Shown one piece after another: positions 33,441 through 43,890 of a DNA stretch of 64,000 nt. Every line of letters begins with the position of its first letter. Position 1 is the stretch's first letter. This stretch comes from Hyperoodon ampullatus (taxonomy: Eukaryota; Chordata; Mammalia; Artiodactyla; Ziphiidae): NCBI GenBank assembly GCA_949752795.1, contig OX457061.1, forward strand, positions 32,926,425 to 32,990,424, given 5' to 3'. Below the pieces are notes generated by a model. The model had not been told where the DNA came from and did no database searches. It worked only from the letters and a program-made list of their open reading frames with translations. The position numbers and the translations under genes are program-made.

Positions 33441-34409
33441 AAACACACACCTGGTGCATGCCCGCCACTCTCGATCTCAGAACTATAGAATCTGCAAGCT
33501 GAAGGACACATCTAGAAGACTGCTAGCTGAGAGCAGAGCCAGAACCGTGGAGTCCTGACTCGAGTCTCGTCTACTTCCCCGAAGGCCATGGGACTGGGTG
33601 TTGATGTTGGAGCACCCAAGTTCTGGTGTCATTTACACCTTCAAAATTTGGGTGACCTTACTCTCCTGCACTGCAGAATGAGAAGGTCCCGTTGGCTGAC
33701 CTTGGGAAGCCCCTTTCTGCTCTAATATTTGGCGAGTCTGGGAATAGGAAAGTGGCACAGGCAGGAATTTCTCCGACCTGAAGAGACTCCTTCTCTTTCC
33801 AGTCTGAGAAGGCAGTCTGGTTGCCCTTTGCCAACCCCTGTGGCCAGAAAGATGCCTGGCTTGTGGTCACAGCGGCTGGTCCTCTGGGCTCCTGCCCACC
33901 TCCCCACTGGCCTGCCTGCTGCCTGCTGGGATGGGTAGGGATGCAGCCTGTCCACCGCCCATGTGACTCTGCCCGCCCTGGGCCCAGCCTCCCCATTCCC
34001 TTAGCCAGAATGAAATGTCTGGGACCCAAGGAGCCTGGGGCTGTCCTTGAGCTCCAGGGCCTGCACAGGGAACGGACCCAGGGCCGCCCAGGCTGGCCCG
34101 TCCTTATTCCTTCCTCCTTTTTTCCTTCCTCCCTTGTGGCTGGTGATCTGTGGTGTGGTCTGCAGTAGGATTTCTCTTGAGCCTCAGAGGCTGCAGCCTT
34201 GCTGGGAAAGACCTGTAATGCCCAGAGGCCCTCAGCCTGCAGCCAGCATCCTCCTGTCCAGCATCCTCCTCCTACCTGTCCCACCAGCCAGCCTCTCCCA
34301 CCTTGAGCCTTTCCCGGTGGCACTGATTTCCCTTCATCATTTTTCTTTCCCTTTCCCACAACCTTGTACTTTTCTATCCCTCCGTCGGGGAGGGGACCTG
34401 CTATGGTGG
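33441..34409. other. Unique GC-rich sequence with a long antisense open frame
   Basis: Holds most of a 275-codon minus-strand open frame (33658-34485), the longest in the window. Its would-be N-terminus lies in MIR sequence and the product is Gly/Pro/Ser/Arg-rich without domains. Treated as a chance frame in GC-rich DNA. Confidence 0.4.
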
Positions 34410-34600
34410 AACTTAAAGTTAGAAAGAACAAGGGAGCCTTTAATCCCTGCCCTGCTACAAACCAGCAGTGTGACTTGAGCCTCAAGGTTCTTCATCTAGA
34501 AAATAATTATTTCTTCCCAGGCTTGTCCTGAAGATTCTATGAGATAATAATGTATATAAGCCTCGGGGCAGTTAATAGCAGTGAAAAATACCATAGAATT
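34410..34600 (+). repeat. MIR SINE relic
   Basis: 'agcagtgtgacttgagcctc', 'ttcttcatctagaaaataat', 'tctatgagataataatg' follow the MIR order. Confidence 0.72.
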
Positions 34601-34760
34601 AGCTCTGTGCTAGCACTGTTCTCATCATTCCATGGCTCTAGAAGGCAGGTACTACTTCCTTCCATTTTACAGGTAGGTTAAGTCGTGACCCAAGGTCAGA
34701 AAAGTTATAGGCGGCAGAGCTGGGATCATGAATCCAGCAGTCTGGCTGTCACCCAGCACC
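34601..34760 (-). repeat. MIR SINE relic (antisense)
   Basis: 'ccattttacaggtaggttaa', 'gacccaaggtcagaaaagtt', 'gcagagctgggatcatgaat'. It abuts the preceding sense MIR, tail to tail. Confidence 0.75.
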
Positions 34761-35363
34761 CACTGCCCTGGGGAGATGTGTGCTTGCTGAGCACTGCTTG
34801 GGTTCAGTGACTCCCAGCTAATTTGGGCACTGCCAGCCATTTGCCTTGGTGAGACTTATCCTTGGGCCATCTTGCGGACTTCATCCACCCCCTTACTCTC
34901 CCTTCCCTGCTTTCCCACACCCCCTCCCACATATCTTGGGCTGAGGCTTGGCTCTGTTTTCTCTTTCTGTACACAGGGATAGAGGCAGAGATCCTTAGGC
35001 TAAAGTTTACTTAAGAGGCATAAACTAAAGTTGTACCTGTCTTTGGGGTCTGCCATTTAAAAGGAGGCGAGAGTGAGGCTTCTGAGTGATTCAACTCAAC
35101 AGACATTAACAAGGCAGGCCAGAGGCTGCCCCCTCAAAATTTACAGTGCAGGGGCTTTATCAGAAGTCCCTGCCAGGCGGAGCCTGCCAGGAACTATGGA
35201 GTCTTGCCTATAGGCCTCAGAGGCCAGGGTGGAAGGGAAGTGGGATACCAGGTTCAGAGATAGGAAAGGGCTGTGCCCATTTCACGGACAAGGAAGGATG
35301 AGGGTCAGGGCTGAACCCAGCACTTCTGATTTCTGACTGGGTGCTTTCTTTGAGGTTTTTCTT
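34761..35363. other. Unique sequence
   Basis: No gene or clear repeat recognised. Confidence 0.4.
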
Positions 35364-35533
35364 CCTTTTATATTTTGTTTTTGGGTTTTTTTTGTTTGTT
35401 TGTTTGTTTGTTTGTTTGTTTTTGGCTGTGCCTCAGCTTGTGGGATCCTAGTTCCCTGACCAGGGATCAAACCCACGCCCTGAGCAGTGAAAGTGTGGAG
35501 TCCTAACCACTGGACCGCCACCTTTTACATTTT
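35364..35533 (-). mobile_element. CHR SINE, short subtype, missing its extreme 5' end
   Basis: (GTTT)7-8 tail (35394-35422), 'gatcctagttccctgaccag', ending 'ccactggaccgcca' without the usual 'gggaattccc' head. TSD CCTTTTATATTTT at 35364-35376, one mismatch at 35521-35533, so the head was lost at insertion and not by later deletion. Confidence 0.93.
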
Positions 35534-36685
35534 AAGGGTCCAGGAGAGAGAAGGAGACCCTTGAGGGCCCATGATCTCTATCAATCCCACATTTGAGAAT
35601 GGAGGCCCTTGAAAGAGGCCACTTGTTTATCCAGAGAAAGAGCTTGGGGCAGGATGAGGCTGGGGGCGTTTGAGTCTCCAGAGAAGCCATAAGTGACTTG
35701 CCCAGGGGCACACAGCCTGTTCTGCCTCTGGGAGGACAGCATCACCTCTCCTGGGCCAGCGGGAGGGTCCTTCCCGGCAGGGAGATTGAGAGAAAAAACC
35801 GGAGGCAGCACAGTGAGAAGCATTCATTCTGGGAACCCAGAGCCTCAGGTTTACCACCAGGTTCTACTGTGGCATTGCTGAGGGGTCTGCCGTGTCTGGA
35901 CTCACATGTCCCAGCTGCACAAAGACCTGCTGTCCACTGACCATACTCCTCCAGCCTAGGACAGGCAGATCCAGGCTCAGTCAACCATTCCCATGTCCTT
36001 GCATCAGGGATCAGAGTACAGGGGGTGTCCTGGGCTGGGGGAGAGAAGATCTCTATTTTTGCTTTCCCCAACCACTTAATTCTTCCACGAGTCCTCTAAG
36101 AGAGTGCTGGGTATCTCTTATTCCTAACAAAGGATGCTCAGTTTTCCTCTTTTGACTGGAGAGAGGGAAAGGAAGGCAGGAGGAGGGGCAGGGGACTTCA
36201 CCTAGGACAGAGGCGAGAAGCAGGAACTTCAATTCTAAGGCAACATCCGTTCTCTGACACAGTCTCCATTCAATACCAGCTTTTCTGGGGGGAAAGAAAG
36301 ACACAGATTCAACATGCACATCCATGGTAGCTGCACCCGGACTTCAGAAATGACCAAATGTGGGAAAAAAAAAAAAAAAAGGTGTGTTTTAGGATTGAGG
36401 AAATATTATATTTACTTAGAAATGAAAATTGATTGCCTTTAACTTATGATAAGATAATTATGGTCCTCTGAGTCATTGTCATGCATTAGTGTTCATAAAC
36501 CTCCCTCATGAGGTAGTAAGGGTATGTATTTTATCTTAATTCATTTTTTATAGGGCTGTGAATTCCTGCATTTATCTACTTTTGTTTTCCTGTGTAGACA
36601 CAAGGCTTCCTGGCCTCCCAGAGGTGAGCTAACTTATTATCCAGCAACTGTTTCCCTGGAACCCAACCTAGGGCTGAAGTGGGCT
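35534..36685. other. Unique sequence; poly(A) at 36364-36380
   Basis: GC-rich in the first half, AT-rich after 36360. No gene recognised. Confidence 0.4.
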
Positions 36686-36689
36686 CTCA

Positions 36690-36835
36690 TTTCTCTTACT
36701 ACCTGACCATAACCTTGAATGATTCACTTCACTGCTCTGCCTCTGTTTTCTCGTCTGCACAGTGAAGTTAATAGATTACATGTCTCACAGAGCTGTTGCA
36801 AGGATTCGATGAGATACGACTGCATCACCTCTAGG
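36690..36835 (+). repeat. MIR SINE relic
   Basis: 'cttgaatgattcacttcact', 'ctctgttttctcgtctgcac', 'gcaaggattcgatgagatac'. Confidence 0.72.
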
Positions 36836-36974
36836 AAGGAAGAGCTGGTATTGTCTAAAACCCATGCATGGTCTTAAGCCCCCTGTCCCAGTTACCACGA
36901 ATGACTTGGTTATCTTGAACTGGTGTTGGGGTGGATTGAGTGATCTCTTGAGAAGGGGCAGGGTGAATGGAACC

Positions 36975-37195
36975 AGTTCAGATGGAGGCTCTGAGATCTC
37001 ACTGCCCGGATTCAAATCCCAGCTTGACAACTGCTGAGCTGTACGACCTGGAACATGCAATCCTGTAACTCTTAAAGCCTCAGTATCCGCGTGTGCAAAA
37101 TGGGACTAATAACGAGATCTATCTCACAAAGTGGTTACAGGGATTGAATGAGAATATCAAATGCATGTATAAAGTTTAGCACAGTAAATAAGGGC
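36975..37195 (+). repeat. MIR SINE relic, near full length
   Basis: 'ggattcaaatcccagcttga', 'ctgagctgtacgacctggaa', 'cctcagtatccgcgtgtgca' and 'gggattgaatgagaatatc' are in order; one of the best-kept MIRs here. Confidence 0.85.
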
Positions 37196-37234
37196 TTTGA
37201 GGATTACTCTTTTAAAATAAAAATATGTGCCTGC

Positions 37235-37400
37235 CCCTGTGCTGGATACTTGCTGTATGAATCTGGTACTCTGATCCCTGTAAGGTTGGTGGTATTTGCT
37301 TCATGTTGCAAATGGGGAAACAATCTTGGAACAGTTAGAAGCTCCTTCTTGGTAAGTGCTAGAACTGATTTTAGGCTCCCTCCACATCCGTCTGCTGCTG
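37235..37400 (-). repeat. MIR SINE relic (antisense), tentative
   Basis: 'catgttgcaaatggggaaac' plus 'agtgctagaactgatttta' fit a degenerate antisense MIR. Confidence 0.5.
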
Positions 37401-37914
37401 CCTTGACTCCACAGGGGTAAAGTGCGGCTCTCCTTGTGGTTGAATGCGGTACCCTCTCATTCATTGCCAAGCTGGGGTCCAAGTCTCCTTTGAAAGTTTC
37501 TCATTGAAAGTTTCTCTTTGCCTCCGGGTTGACTTTGAGAGCCATTGCCACTGACAGGGCCAAGGAGACTGGACCCCTCACCCCCCACTCCCAGCCCACC
37601 TCCTGGGAGCCCTCCTGATTCCTCCACTTAGCCACTGAAGCCCCCACCCAGCTCAGAGCTATTGTCGGGCTCCAGCTCCCCTGTAGCTGATGCCAGCAGG
37701 TTGCCTTAAAGCTCAAGTCACCTCTACTGGGTCTGTTCTGTAGGGGGAGTCCCAGGACCTGATGGGAACTCCAGGGAATGCTGGAGAGTTCCACAGGACA
37801 GTTATTCAGTGTTGTCCGTCTCTCCCTGGGACACACCTCACCTTGACGTTTGAAAAAAATCCATTCCAACAGCAGAACCCACTTTAAGTTTCAGGGGCGT
37901 AGGGGTTGTAGGCT

Positions 37915-38035
37915 AGGTACTGTTTGTTGGACACTATATTCCAAACACCAAGATGCTTTATGTACACTAGCTCCGTCAATTCTCACAGAGAACCCACTAT
38001 GCAGGCGTTATTGTCCAATTTCATACCTGTGAGAC
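37915..38035 (-). repeat. MIR SINE relic (antisense)
   Basis: 'ttatgtacactagctccgtc', 'ggcgttattgtccaatttca'. Confidence 0.6.
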
Positions 38036-38039
38036 GTCA

Positions 38040-38580
38040 TAGTGTGTAGTTGTAAAGACCATAGGCTCCGGATCCAGACTTCTTGTGTTTAATTTTATTT
38101 ATTTTTGGCTGCGTTGGGTCTTCATTGCTGCGCGCGGGCTTGCTCTAGTTGTGGCGAGCGGGGGCTGCTCTTCGTTGCGGTGCGCAGGCTTCTCATTGCG
38201 GTGGCTTCTCTTGTTGCGGAGCATGGGCTCTAGGCGCGCGGGCTTCAGTAGTTGTGGCTCGCGGGCTCTAGAGCGCAGGCTCAGTAGTTGTGGCGCACGG
38301 GCTTAGTTGCTCCGCGACATGTGGGATCTTCCCCGGCCAGGGATCGAACCCGTGTCCCCTGCATTGGCAGGTGGATTCTTATCCACTGCACCACCAGGGA
38401 AGTCCCAACTTCTTGGGTTTAAATCCGGGTTCTTTCATCAACTAGCTGTATGGGAACTTGACTTCAACTGTCTGAGCCTCAGTTTACTCTTCTCTAACCT
38501 GGTAATAACGGAGGTGTCAAACGTCATGGGTGATGGTGAGGATTCAGTTAGCTATTGGATGATGCTCCATAAATGGTAGT
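38040..38580 (+). repeat. MIR SINE relic split by a CHR SINE
   Basis: Left part 'gtagttgtaaagaccatagg', right part 'gggtttaaatccgggttctt', 'ctgagcctcagtttactctt'. The two parts join across the SINE at 38093-38407. Confidence 0.82.
38078..38422 (-). mobile_element. CHR SINE, long subtype
   Basis: Full long copy in reverse: short T-rich tail, 'ggctgcgttgggtcttcatt', 'gctgcgcgcgggcttgctct', head 'ccaccagggaagtccc'. TSD ACTTCTTGTGTTTAA at 38078-38092, one mismatch at 38408-38422. Confidence 0.96.
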
Positions 38581-38614
38581 AGAAGGCTGATGCTCCTGGA
38601 AAAAAAAAAAAAAA

Positions 38615-39145
38615 TGGTTAGAGGGGAGAAGCCCCACCCCCCAGGGCACTTAGCCAGGAAAAAGTACAAGTAAGTCTGTCTGGAATCAAGATATGCTTGA
38701 GTCTAAAACCTCTGCTTTTATTAACAGCATCGCATTTTCTCTTTTCATCAAGCTTCCAGCTCTGACCAGTGCCAGACAGAGCCCAGAGCCAGCTGGAAGG
38801 CCGTTGAGAGGAGAAGGCCACGGCATCAGCCTCTAGGGGGATACCGGCCACCAGGGACCTGACAAGGGACCGATGGCTCAGCCTTGTTCAAGGGAAAAGA
38901 GATCACAAACTATCACAGGCTGATTCTGTGGCCCTTCTAGAGGGAGAGAGAGGAAGGATACGCAGTCCAGGCTGGAGGCATAGAGCATATGAGTTGGGGA
39001 TGGAGAGGGAGGGAAATAATATCTGGGTCCCACTCTCTGCCGAGCACAGAGCCGGGACCTCCCTTGAGTGAGGAATGGGTGTTTCGCCATCACACTGTGT
39101 GTAACAGCTCAGAAAGCTGGAGGGACTGGTGTAAGGTCCACAGGA
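38615..39145. other. Unique sequence
   Basis: Preceded by a 14-A run at 38600. No gene recognised. Confidence 0.4.
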
Positions 39146-39149
39146 AGCT

Positions 39150-39440
39150 TTTTGCACACGCTACCCCCTCTCCCTGGAATTCCTCCTCTTCCAGGCATGC
39201 TTCTGCATTCTAAGGGATTCTTTCTTTAAGTTCCATATTTGCTTCATGGCCTCAGCACACTTGCATTTATTTATTTATTTGCCTTAAATTAAAAAAAAAA
39301 AAAAGCTTGGGGGCCAGATTTCTCCAATAAAACATAAGTGCCAATAGAGCAGGACATTATCTGTCTTATTCATTGCTGTGGACCCAGCACCTAGAAGAGG
39401 GCTTGGCACTTAATAGGTGCTCAACGTTTTCTCAATGAAA
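39150..39440 (+). repeat. L2 LINE 3' end (sense)
   Basis: 'tccctggaattcctcctctt', 'gttccatatttgcttcatgg', then 'acccagcacctagaagaggg' and 'ggcacttaataggtgctcaa'. An AT-rich patch (39265-39304) interrupts it. Confidence 0.8.
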
Positions 39441-39509
39441 ACATGAGAGCTAAAAATCTGACGTAGAATGCAGGCATAAGCTGCTATTCCACACTGTTTT
39501 TTGTTGTTT

Positions 39510-40160
39510 TTTTAACATAACAGCTTTATTAAGCTATAATTCACATATCACACAATTCACCTGTTGAGTGTACAGTTCAAGGTTTTTTAGTATAGTTACA
39601 GAGTTTCATATTTTAATCATCTCCAAAGGAAACCCTGTGCCCATTAGTGGCCACTCCCCAGTCCCCTGTCCCCCAGCCCCAGGCAACCCTAATTTACATT
39701 CTGTCTCTATGGATTTGCTTATTCTGGGCATTTCATATAAATGGAATCACAGCATATGTGGGGTTTTTTTGCGACTGGCTTCTTCCACTTAACATAACGT
39801 TTTCAAACTTCATCCTTGTCGTATCAATATTCCATTCCTTTTATTGCTGAATAATATTATGCTGTGTGGATATACTGTATTTTGTTTATCCATTCATCAG
39901 TTGATGGGCATTTAGCTTGTTTCCATCTTTTAGCTCTTGTGAATAATGCTGCCATGAATATTTGTGTACAAGTTCCTGTGTGGTCATATGCTTCATTTCT
40001 CTTGGGTATAGATCTTCACCTTGCTTTAAAATTTTTTTTAATTTTTTAAAATTAAAAATTTAGTTTTTATTTTTAATTTAAAATTTTATTTTAATTTGTA
40101 AAATTATTAAAAATTTTTATTCTTGCTTTAAAAGAATATTGATAGGCACCATCATATCAT
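39510..40160 (-). mobile_element. Old L1M 3' end (antisense)
   Basis: 'agctttattaagctataatt', 'agtgtacagttcaaggtttt', 'ggaatcacagcatatgtggg', 'aataatgctgccatgaatat', 'ttctcttgggtatagatct'. Interrupted by an AT-rich insert at 40032-40121. Confidence 0.88.
40020..40133. repeat. AT-only insert between 12-bp direct repeats
   Basis: CTTGCTTTAAAA occurs at 40020-40031 and 40122-40133. Between them lie 90 bp of almost pure A/T with mirrored TTTTTAA/TTAAAAA words. The host L1M reads on across the insert once it is removed. Confidence 0.75.
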
Positions 40161-40163
40161 GTT

Positions 40164-40395
40164 TATTCTTCCTTTTTTTTTTTTTTTTTGCGGTATGCAG
40201 CCTTCTCACTGTTGTGGCCTCTCCCGTTGCGGAGCACAGGCTCCGGACGTGCAGGCTCAGTGGCCATGGCTCACAGGCCCAGCCGCTCCGCGGCATATGG
40301 GATCTTACCAGACCGGGGCACGAACCCGTGTCCCCTGCATCGGCAGGCAGACTCTCAACCACTGCGCCACCAGGGAAGCCCCTATTCTTCCTTTT
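40164..40395 (-). mobile_element. CHR SINE, intermediate subtype
   Basis: ~18-T tail, 'gcggtatgcagccttctcac', head 'ccaccagggaagcccc'. TSD TATTCTTCCTTTT at 40164-40176 and 40383-40395. Confidence 0.95.
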
Positions 40396-40954
40396 TAACT
40401 CTCTTTTGCCAGTCAGCTACAGAGGACTCTCATTTGACTGGGCGGAGCCTGGATTCCTGGGAGGAGCTAACCTGCCTGCCCTCCCTTTCCGCCTGCACCT
40501 GCTCAGCTGTCCCCTTCAAGGACTCCAAGAATGCTGGGGGCTGCGGGAGCCAGAGCCTTGCTGTGCAGGTGGCCAGGCAGGCCTGCCACCCTCTCACCTC
40601 AGAGTCACCACCTTTGGTAGCACCTCACCTTTCATCTAATAGAAGGAGAACAAAGATTGATGTGCCTCATCCCCGGACAAAAACACACACAGCATTTTAA
40701 TGATTAACATCGTAACACTGTTATTGGCCTGTGCCAGCCTCTTGCTGTCATTGGGCAGCACGTCCTGCTGTCAGCTCCCTCGTACTCTAAGCCCCATGGT
40801 GAAGAATAATTTCATCCGGATTCAGTGCTTCTCTGTGAAAGTCCCCATTCGGACTACCTTCTGTCACTGAGAGGCTGCCTGGATGTTCCAGGCAGTTCTA
40901 AAACTCTACCCAGAACCCAGGAGCACCTTTTACCTGCCCTCAGGTGCTCTGCTG
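40396..40954. other. Unique sequence
   Basis: No gene recognised. Open frames continuing from the SINE (40139-40700) are SINE-driven. Confidence 0.4.
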
Positions 40955-41060
40955 GGCGCTTATCATCTGTAACCTCACTTTTATCCTCTCAGCCACCCAG
41001 CAAAGCAGCTGCTACTATCTCCATTTCACAGATGGGGAAACTGAATCCAAGCCTTAATCC
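40955..41060 (-). repeat. MIR SINE relic (antisense)
   Basis: 'ctatctccatttcacagatg' followed by 'gggaaactgaatccaag'. Confidence 0.7.
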
Positions 41061-41337
41061 CTTATTCCCAAATGCTATTTTAAGAAATCTAACAATCCCC
41101 AAAAAAACCCACCTAGAAATAAAAGATGCTGCAACACAGCCGGCAGGTCACCCACTTCTTTGTCTCTTCTTTTTGGGGGTAATTTTCTTTCTTTTTACCT
41201 TTCCTTATAGAGTACTCCTACCTCTTAATTCCTCCTCTTCTTCCTTCTCCTCACCCTGAGTGGTTGCAGAAAGACTAAAGTTTGTCAAGTTGAATAGCAT
41301 GATTCACTGTCTAGTCTTTCATTCAGATGCTGGTTCA

Positions 41338-42100
41338 GGTGTTCATTCATTCATTCATTTATTCACTCCCCGCTCATTTATTGAGCTCCTTCTTCGCCCA
41401 GCACCAGGCGCCACGCCACACACTGAGGATACACAGGTTATGGTCTGAATCTTCAGAGTCCTCATCGTCTGGTGGTGAAGGCAGAGTCCCAAGAAAGCAG
41501 TTTCTAGTTAACACAGAGAGTGTTCCTGTAGAGGGATGCGCTGCAAAAACACAAGGAATAAAAACCAACCTGGATGAAGTAAGTCAGAAAGAGAAAAACA
41601 AATACCGTATGCTAACACATATGTATGGAATATTAAAGAAAAAAAAAGGTTCTGAAGGACCTAGGGGCAGGACAGGAATAAAGACACAGATGTAGAGAAT
41701 GGACTTGAGGACACGGGGAGGGGGAAGGGTAAACTGGGATGAAGTGAGAGAGTGGCATGGACATATATACACTACCAAATATAAAATAGATAGCTAGAGG
41801 GAAGCAGCCGCATAGCACAGGGAGATCAGCTCGGTGCTTTGTGAGCACCTAGAGGGGTGGGATAGGGAGGGTGGGAGGGAGGGAGATGCAAGAGGGAAGA
41901 GATATGGGAACATATGTATGTGTATAGCTGATTCACTGTGTGATACAGCAGAAACTAACACACCATTGTAAAGCAATAATACTCCGATAAAGATGTTAAA
42001 AAAAGAAAACACAAACCAACCTAGAGAAGTCATGGAAGACCTCCCCAAGAAGGTGTCAGCAGAGTTGGGAACTGAAGGATGAATAGGAATTCATTTATTT
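41338..42100 (-). repeat. L2 LINE relic (antisense), split by an L1
   Basis: Left part: (ATTC)n, 'tttattgagctccttcttcg', 'gaggatacacaggttatggt'. Right part after the L1: 'catggaagacctccccaaga', 'gggaactgaaggatgaatag'. Together they follow antisense L2 order. Confidence 0.68.
41562..42022 (+). mobile_element. 5'-truncated LINE-1 insertion with TSD
   Basis: About 430 bp: the last ORF2 codons ('gtaagtcagaaagagaaaaa'), then the longer 3' UTR type with 'gggtgggatagggagggtgg', 'gctgattcactgtgtgatac' and 'actccgataaagatg'. TSD AAACCAACCT at 41562-41571 and 42013-42022. A different 3' UTR subfamily from the copies at 104, 12694 and 48020. Confidence 0.92.
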
Positions 42101-42636
42101 CTCATTTATTCCTGACCAGACCACATTAGCAGTGTTGGCCAGTTTGCTTAGAGCGTCCTTCGCAGAATCAGACATTCTCCATATCACACACCTGGCCTTT
42201 CCTGGCAACGGCTGTTGAGACCAGAGATTGACCTTGGACCCCAGGAAAGCTGATTCTCAGGTAGGCTGGTGACCACTGATTAGCAGCCCAGCTTAGCGCT
42301 CAGCCAATCAGATTCCTCTTCCAGGAAGTTAGACTTGGGAACAGAGATGGATCTAGTTGGCGCTGGTGCTGCATTTACAAAGTTGCGAGGTAGTGTTGAG
42401 GTTGGGAGGCCACACTGATTGTGTGCAAGTGAAGGTATAGGAGCAGGAAAGCAACAGGTAAGGAGAGGAGCACCGGAGAAAAAGGAGATTGGGGCAGACA
42501 GGTGGAGAGAAGCTAAGATATAGCAAGTGCGAGAGAGTCCAGTAGTTTCCAAGAGAGAGGGAGCAAGAGGTCCCTGGGTGGCAACAGTTTTCCAGTCCCC
42601 AGCGTGCTCTTCTAGAGACCCCGGAACAGCCCCACT
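42101..42636. other. Unique sequence
   Basis: No gene or repeat recognised. Confidence 0.4.
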
Positions 42637-42937
42637 ATATATCCCGCCCCCCTTTTAAAATAAATTTACTTATTTATTTATTTTTGGTTGCATTGGGTCT
42701 TCGTTGCTGCGCGCGGGCTTTCTCTAGTTGTGGCGAGCGGGGACTACTCTTCGTTGCGGAGCATGAGCTCTAGGCACGCGGGCTTCAGTAGTTGTGGCGC
42801 ACGGACTTAGTTGCTCCGTGGTATGTGGGATCTTCCCAGACCAGGGCTTGAACCCATTTCCCCTGCATTGGCTGGCAGATTCTTAACCACTACGCCACCA
42901 GGGATGTCCCTATTCCCGCGCCCCCCCCCTTTTAAAA
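42637..42937 (-). mobile_element. CHR SINE, long subtype with internal deletion
   Basis: T/A-rich tail, 'ggttgcattgggtcttcgtt', 'gctgcgcgcgggctttctct', then a jump of about 70 bp compared with full long copies, then head 'ccaccagggatgtccc'. Imperfect C-rich TSD (tatatcccgccccccttttaaaa before, tattcccgcgc...ttttaaaa after), written here in parts. Confidence 0.9.
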
Positions 42938-42939
42938 TG

Positions 42940-43043
42940 AGCTTGATTAATGGAAAAGAACCTGAGAAAGAATATATATATAATTGAATCATTTTGCTGT
43001 ACACCTGAAACACTGTAAATCAAATATACTTTAAAAAAAATCC
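42940..43043 (+). mobile_element. L1 3'-end fragment (sense)
   Basis: 'gaatcattttgctgtacacc', 'gaaacactgtaaatcaaata' and an A run: the same 3' UTR terminus as at 8263-8382. Confidence 0.85.
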
Positions 43044-43114
43044 AAGAGAAAAAATATTAAAAATCTAAGGGAAAATTCATAATTATTTCAATAGATGCTG
43101 AAAAAGCCTTCAAT

Positions 43115-43462
43115 AAAAACTAACATCCATGGGGCTTCCCTGGTGGCGCAGTGGTTGGGAGTCTGCCTGCCGATGCAGGGGACACGGGTTCGAGCCCTGG
43201 TCTGGGAAGATCCCACATGCCACAGAGCAACTGGGCCCGTGAGCCACAACTGCTGAGCCTGCGTGTCTGGAGCTTGTGCTCCGCAACAGGAGAGGCCGCG
43301 ATAGTGAGAGGCCCGCGCACCGCGATGAAGAGTGGTCCCCACTTGCCACAACTAGGGGAAGCCCTCGCACAGAAACGAAGACCCAACACAGCAAAAATAA
43401 ATAAAATTAATTAATAAACTCCTACCCCCAACATCTTCTTAAAAAAAAAAAACTAACATCCA
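43115..43462 (+). mobile_element. CHR SINE, hybrid long subtype with likely 3' transduction
   Basis: The head and middle match the intermediate type ('gagaggccgcgatagtgagag') while the 3' end matches the long type ('gaagacccaacacagc'). After the AATA-rich tail comes a 22-bp non-SINE segment (43419-43440) and then a second A run. TSD AAAAACTAACATCCA at 43115-43129 and 43448-43462 lies outside that segment. Confidence 0.92.
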
Positions 43463-43477
43463 CTGAAGATAAAAATA

Positions 43478-43695
43478 CTCAAGAGGGGCTTCCCTGGTGG
43501 TGCAGTGGTTGAGAGTCCACCTACCGATAGGGAACATGGGTTCGTGCCCCGGTCCGGGAAGATCCCACGTGCCGCGGAGTGGCTGGGCCCATGAGCCATG
43601 GCCGCTGAGCTTGCGCGTCCGGAGCCTGTGCTCCGCAAAGGGAGAGGCCACAACAGTGAGAGGCCCGCGTACCGCAAAAAAAAAAAACCTCAAGA
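43478..43695 (+). mobile_element. CHR SINE, intermediate subtype
   Basis: 'cttccctggtggtgcagtgg' head with a small deletion in the B-box lead, body to 'cgcgtaccgc', A tail. TSD CTCAAGA at 43478-43484 and 43689-43695. Lies 22 bp from the preceding SINE. Confidence 0.94.
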
Positions 43696-43781
43696 AAATA
43701 GGAATTGAGAGGTTTTAACAAGAGCAAATATATATGAACATAGAGATTTCATTTTATTTTTATATAAATAAATATATGTGT

Positions 43782-43802
43782 TATATATATATATATATAT
43801 AT
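43782..43802. repeat. (TA)n microsatellite
   Basis: About ten TA units. Confidence 0.9.
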
Positions 43803-43807
43803 GCAAA

Positions 43808-43890
43808 TACATTTGATCCTTGAACAACACAGGTTTGAACTGCACAAGTCTACTTACATGAACATTTTTTCAATAAATATAGTACCAGTT
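43808..43890 (+). mobile_element. DNA-transposon relic (same family as 5385)
   Basis: 'gatccttgaacaacacaggt' and 'ttgaactgcacaagtctact' are the reverse-strand counterpart of the fragment at 5385-5530. Confidence 0.55.

Larger units (their letters stand above)
43044..43745 (+). pseudogene. LINE-1 ORF2 internal fragment, split by two SINEs
   Basis: 'atttcaatagatgctgaaaa' encodes the reverse-transcriptase motif-A neighbourhood (ISIDAEKAF), continuing across both SINEs as '...aactaacatccactgaagat', 'ctcaagaaaataggaattga'. Only a short degenerate piece of ORF2 is present, with no catalytic domain intact. Confidence 0.72.
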
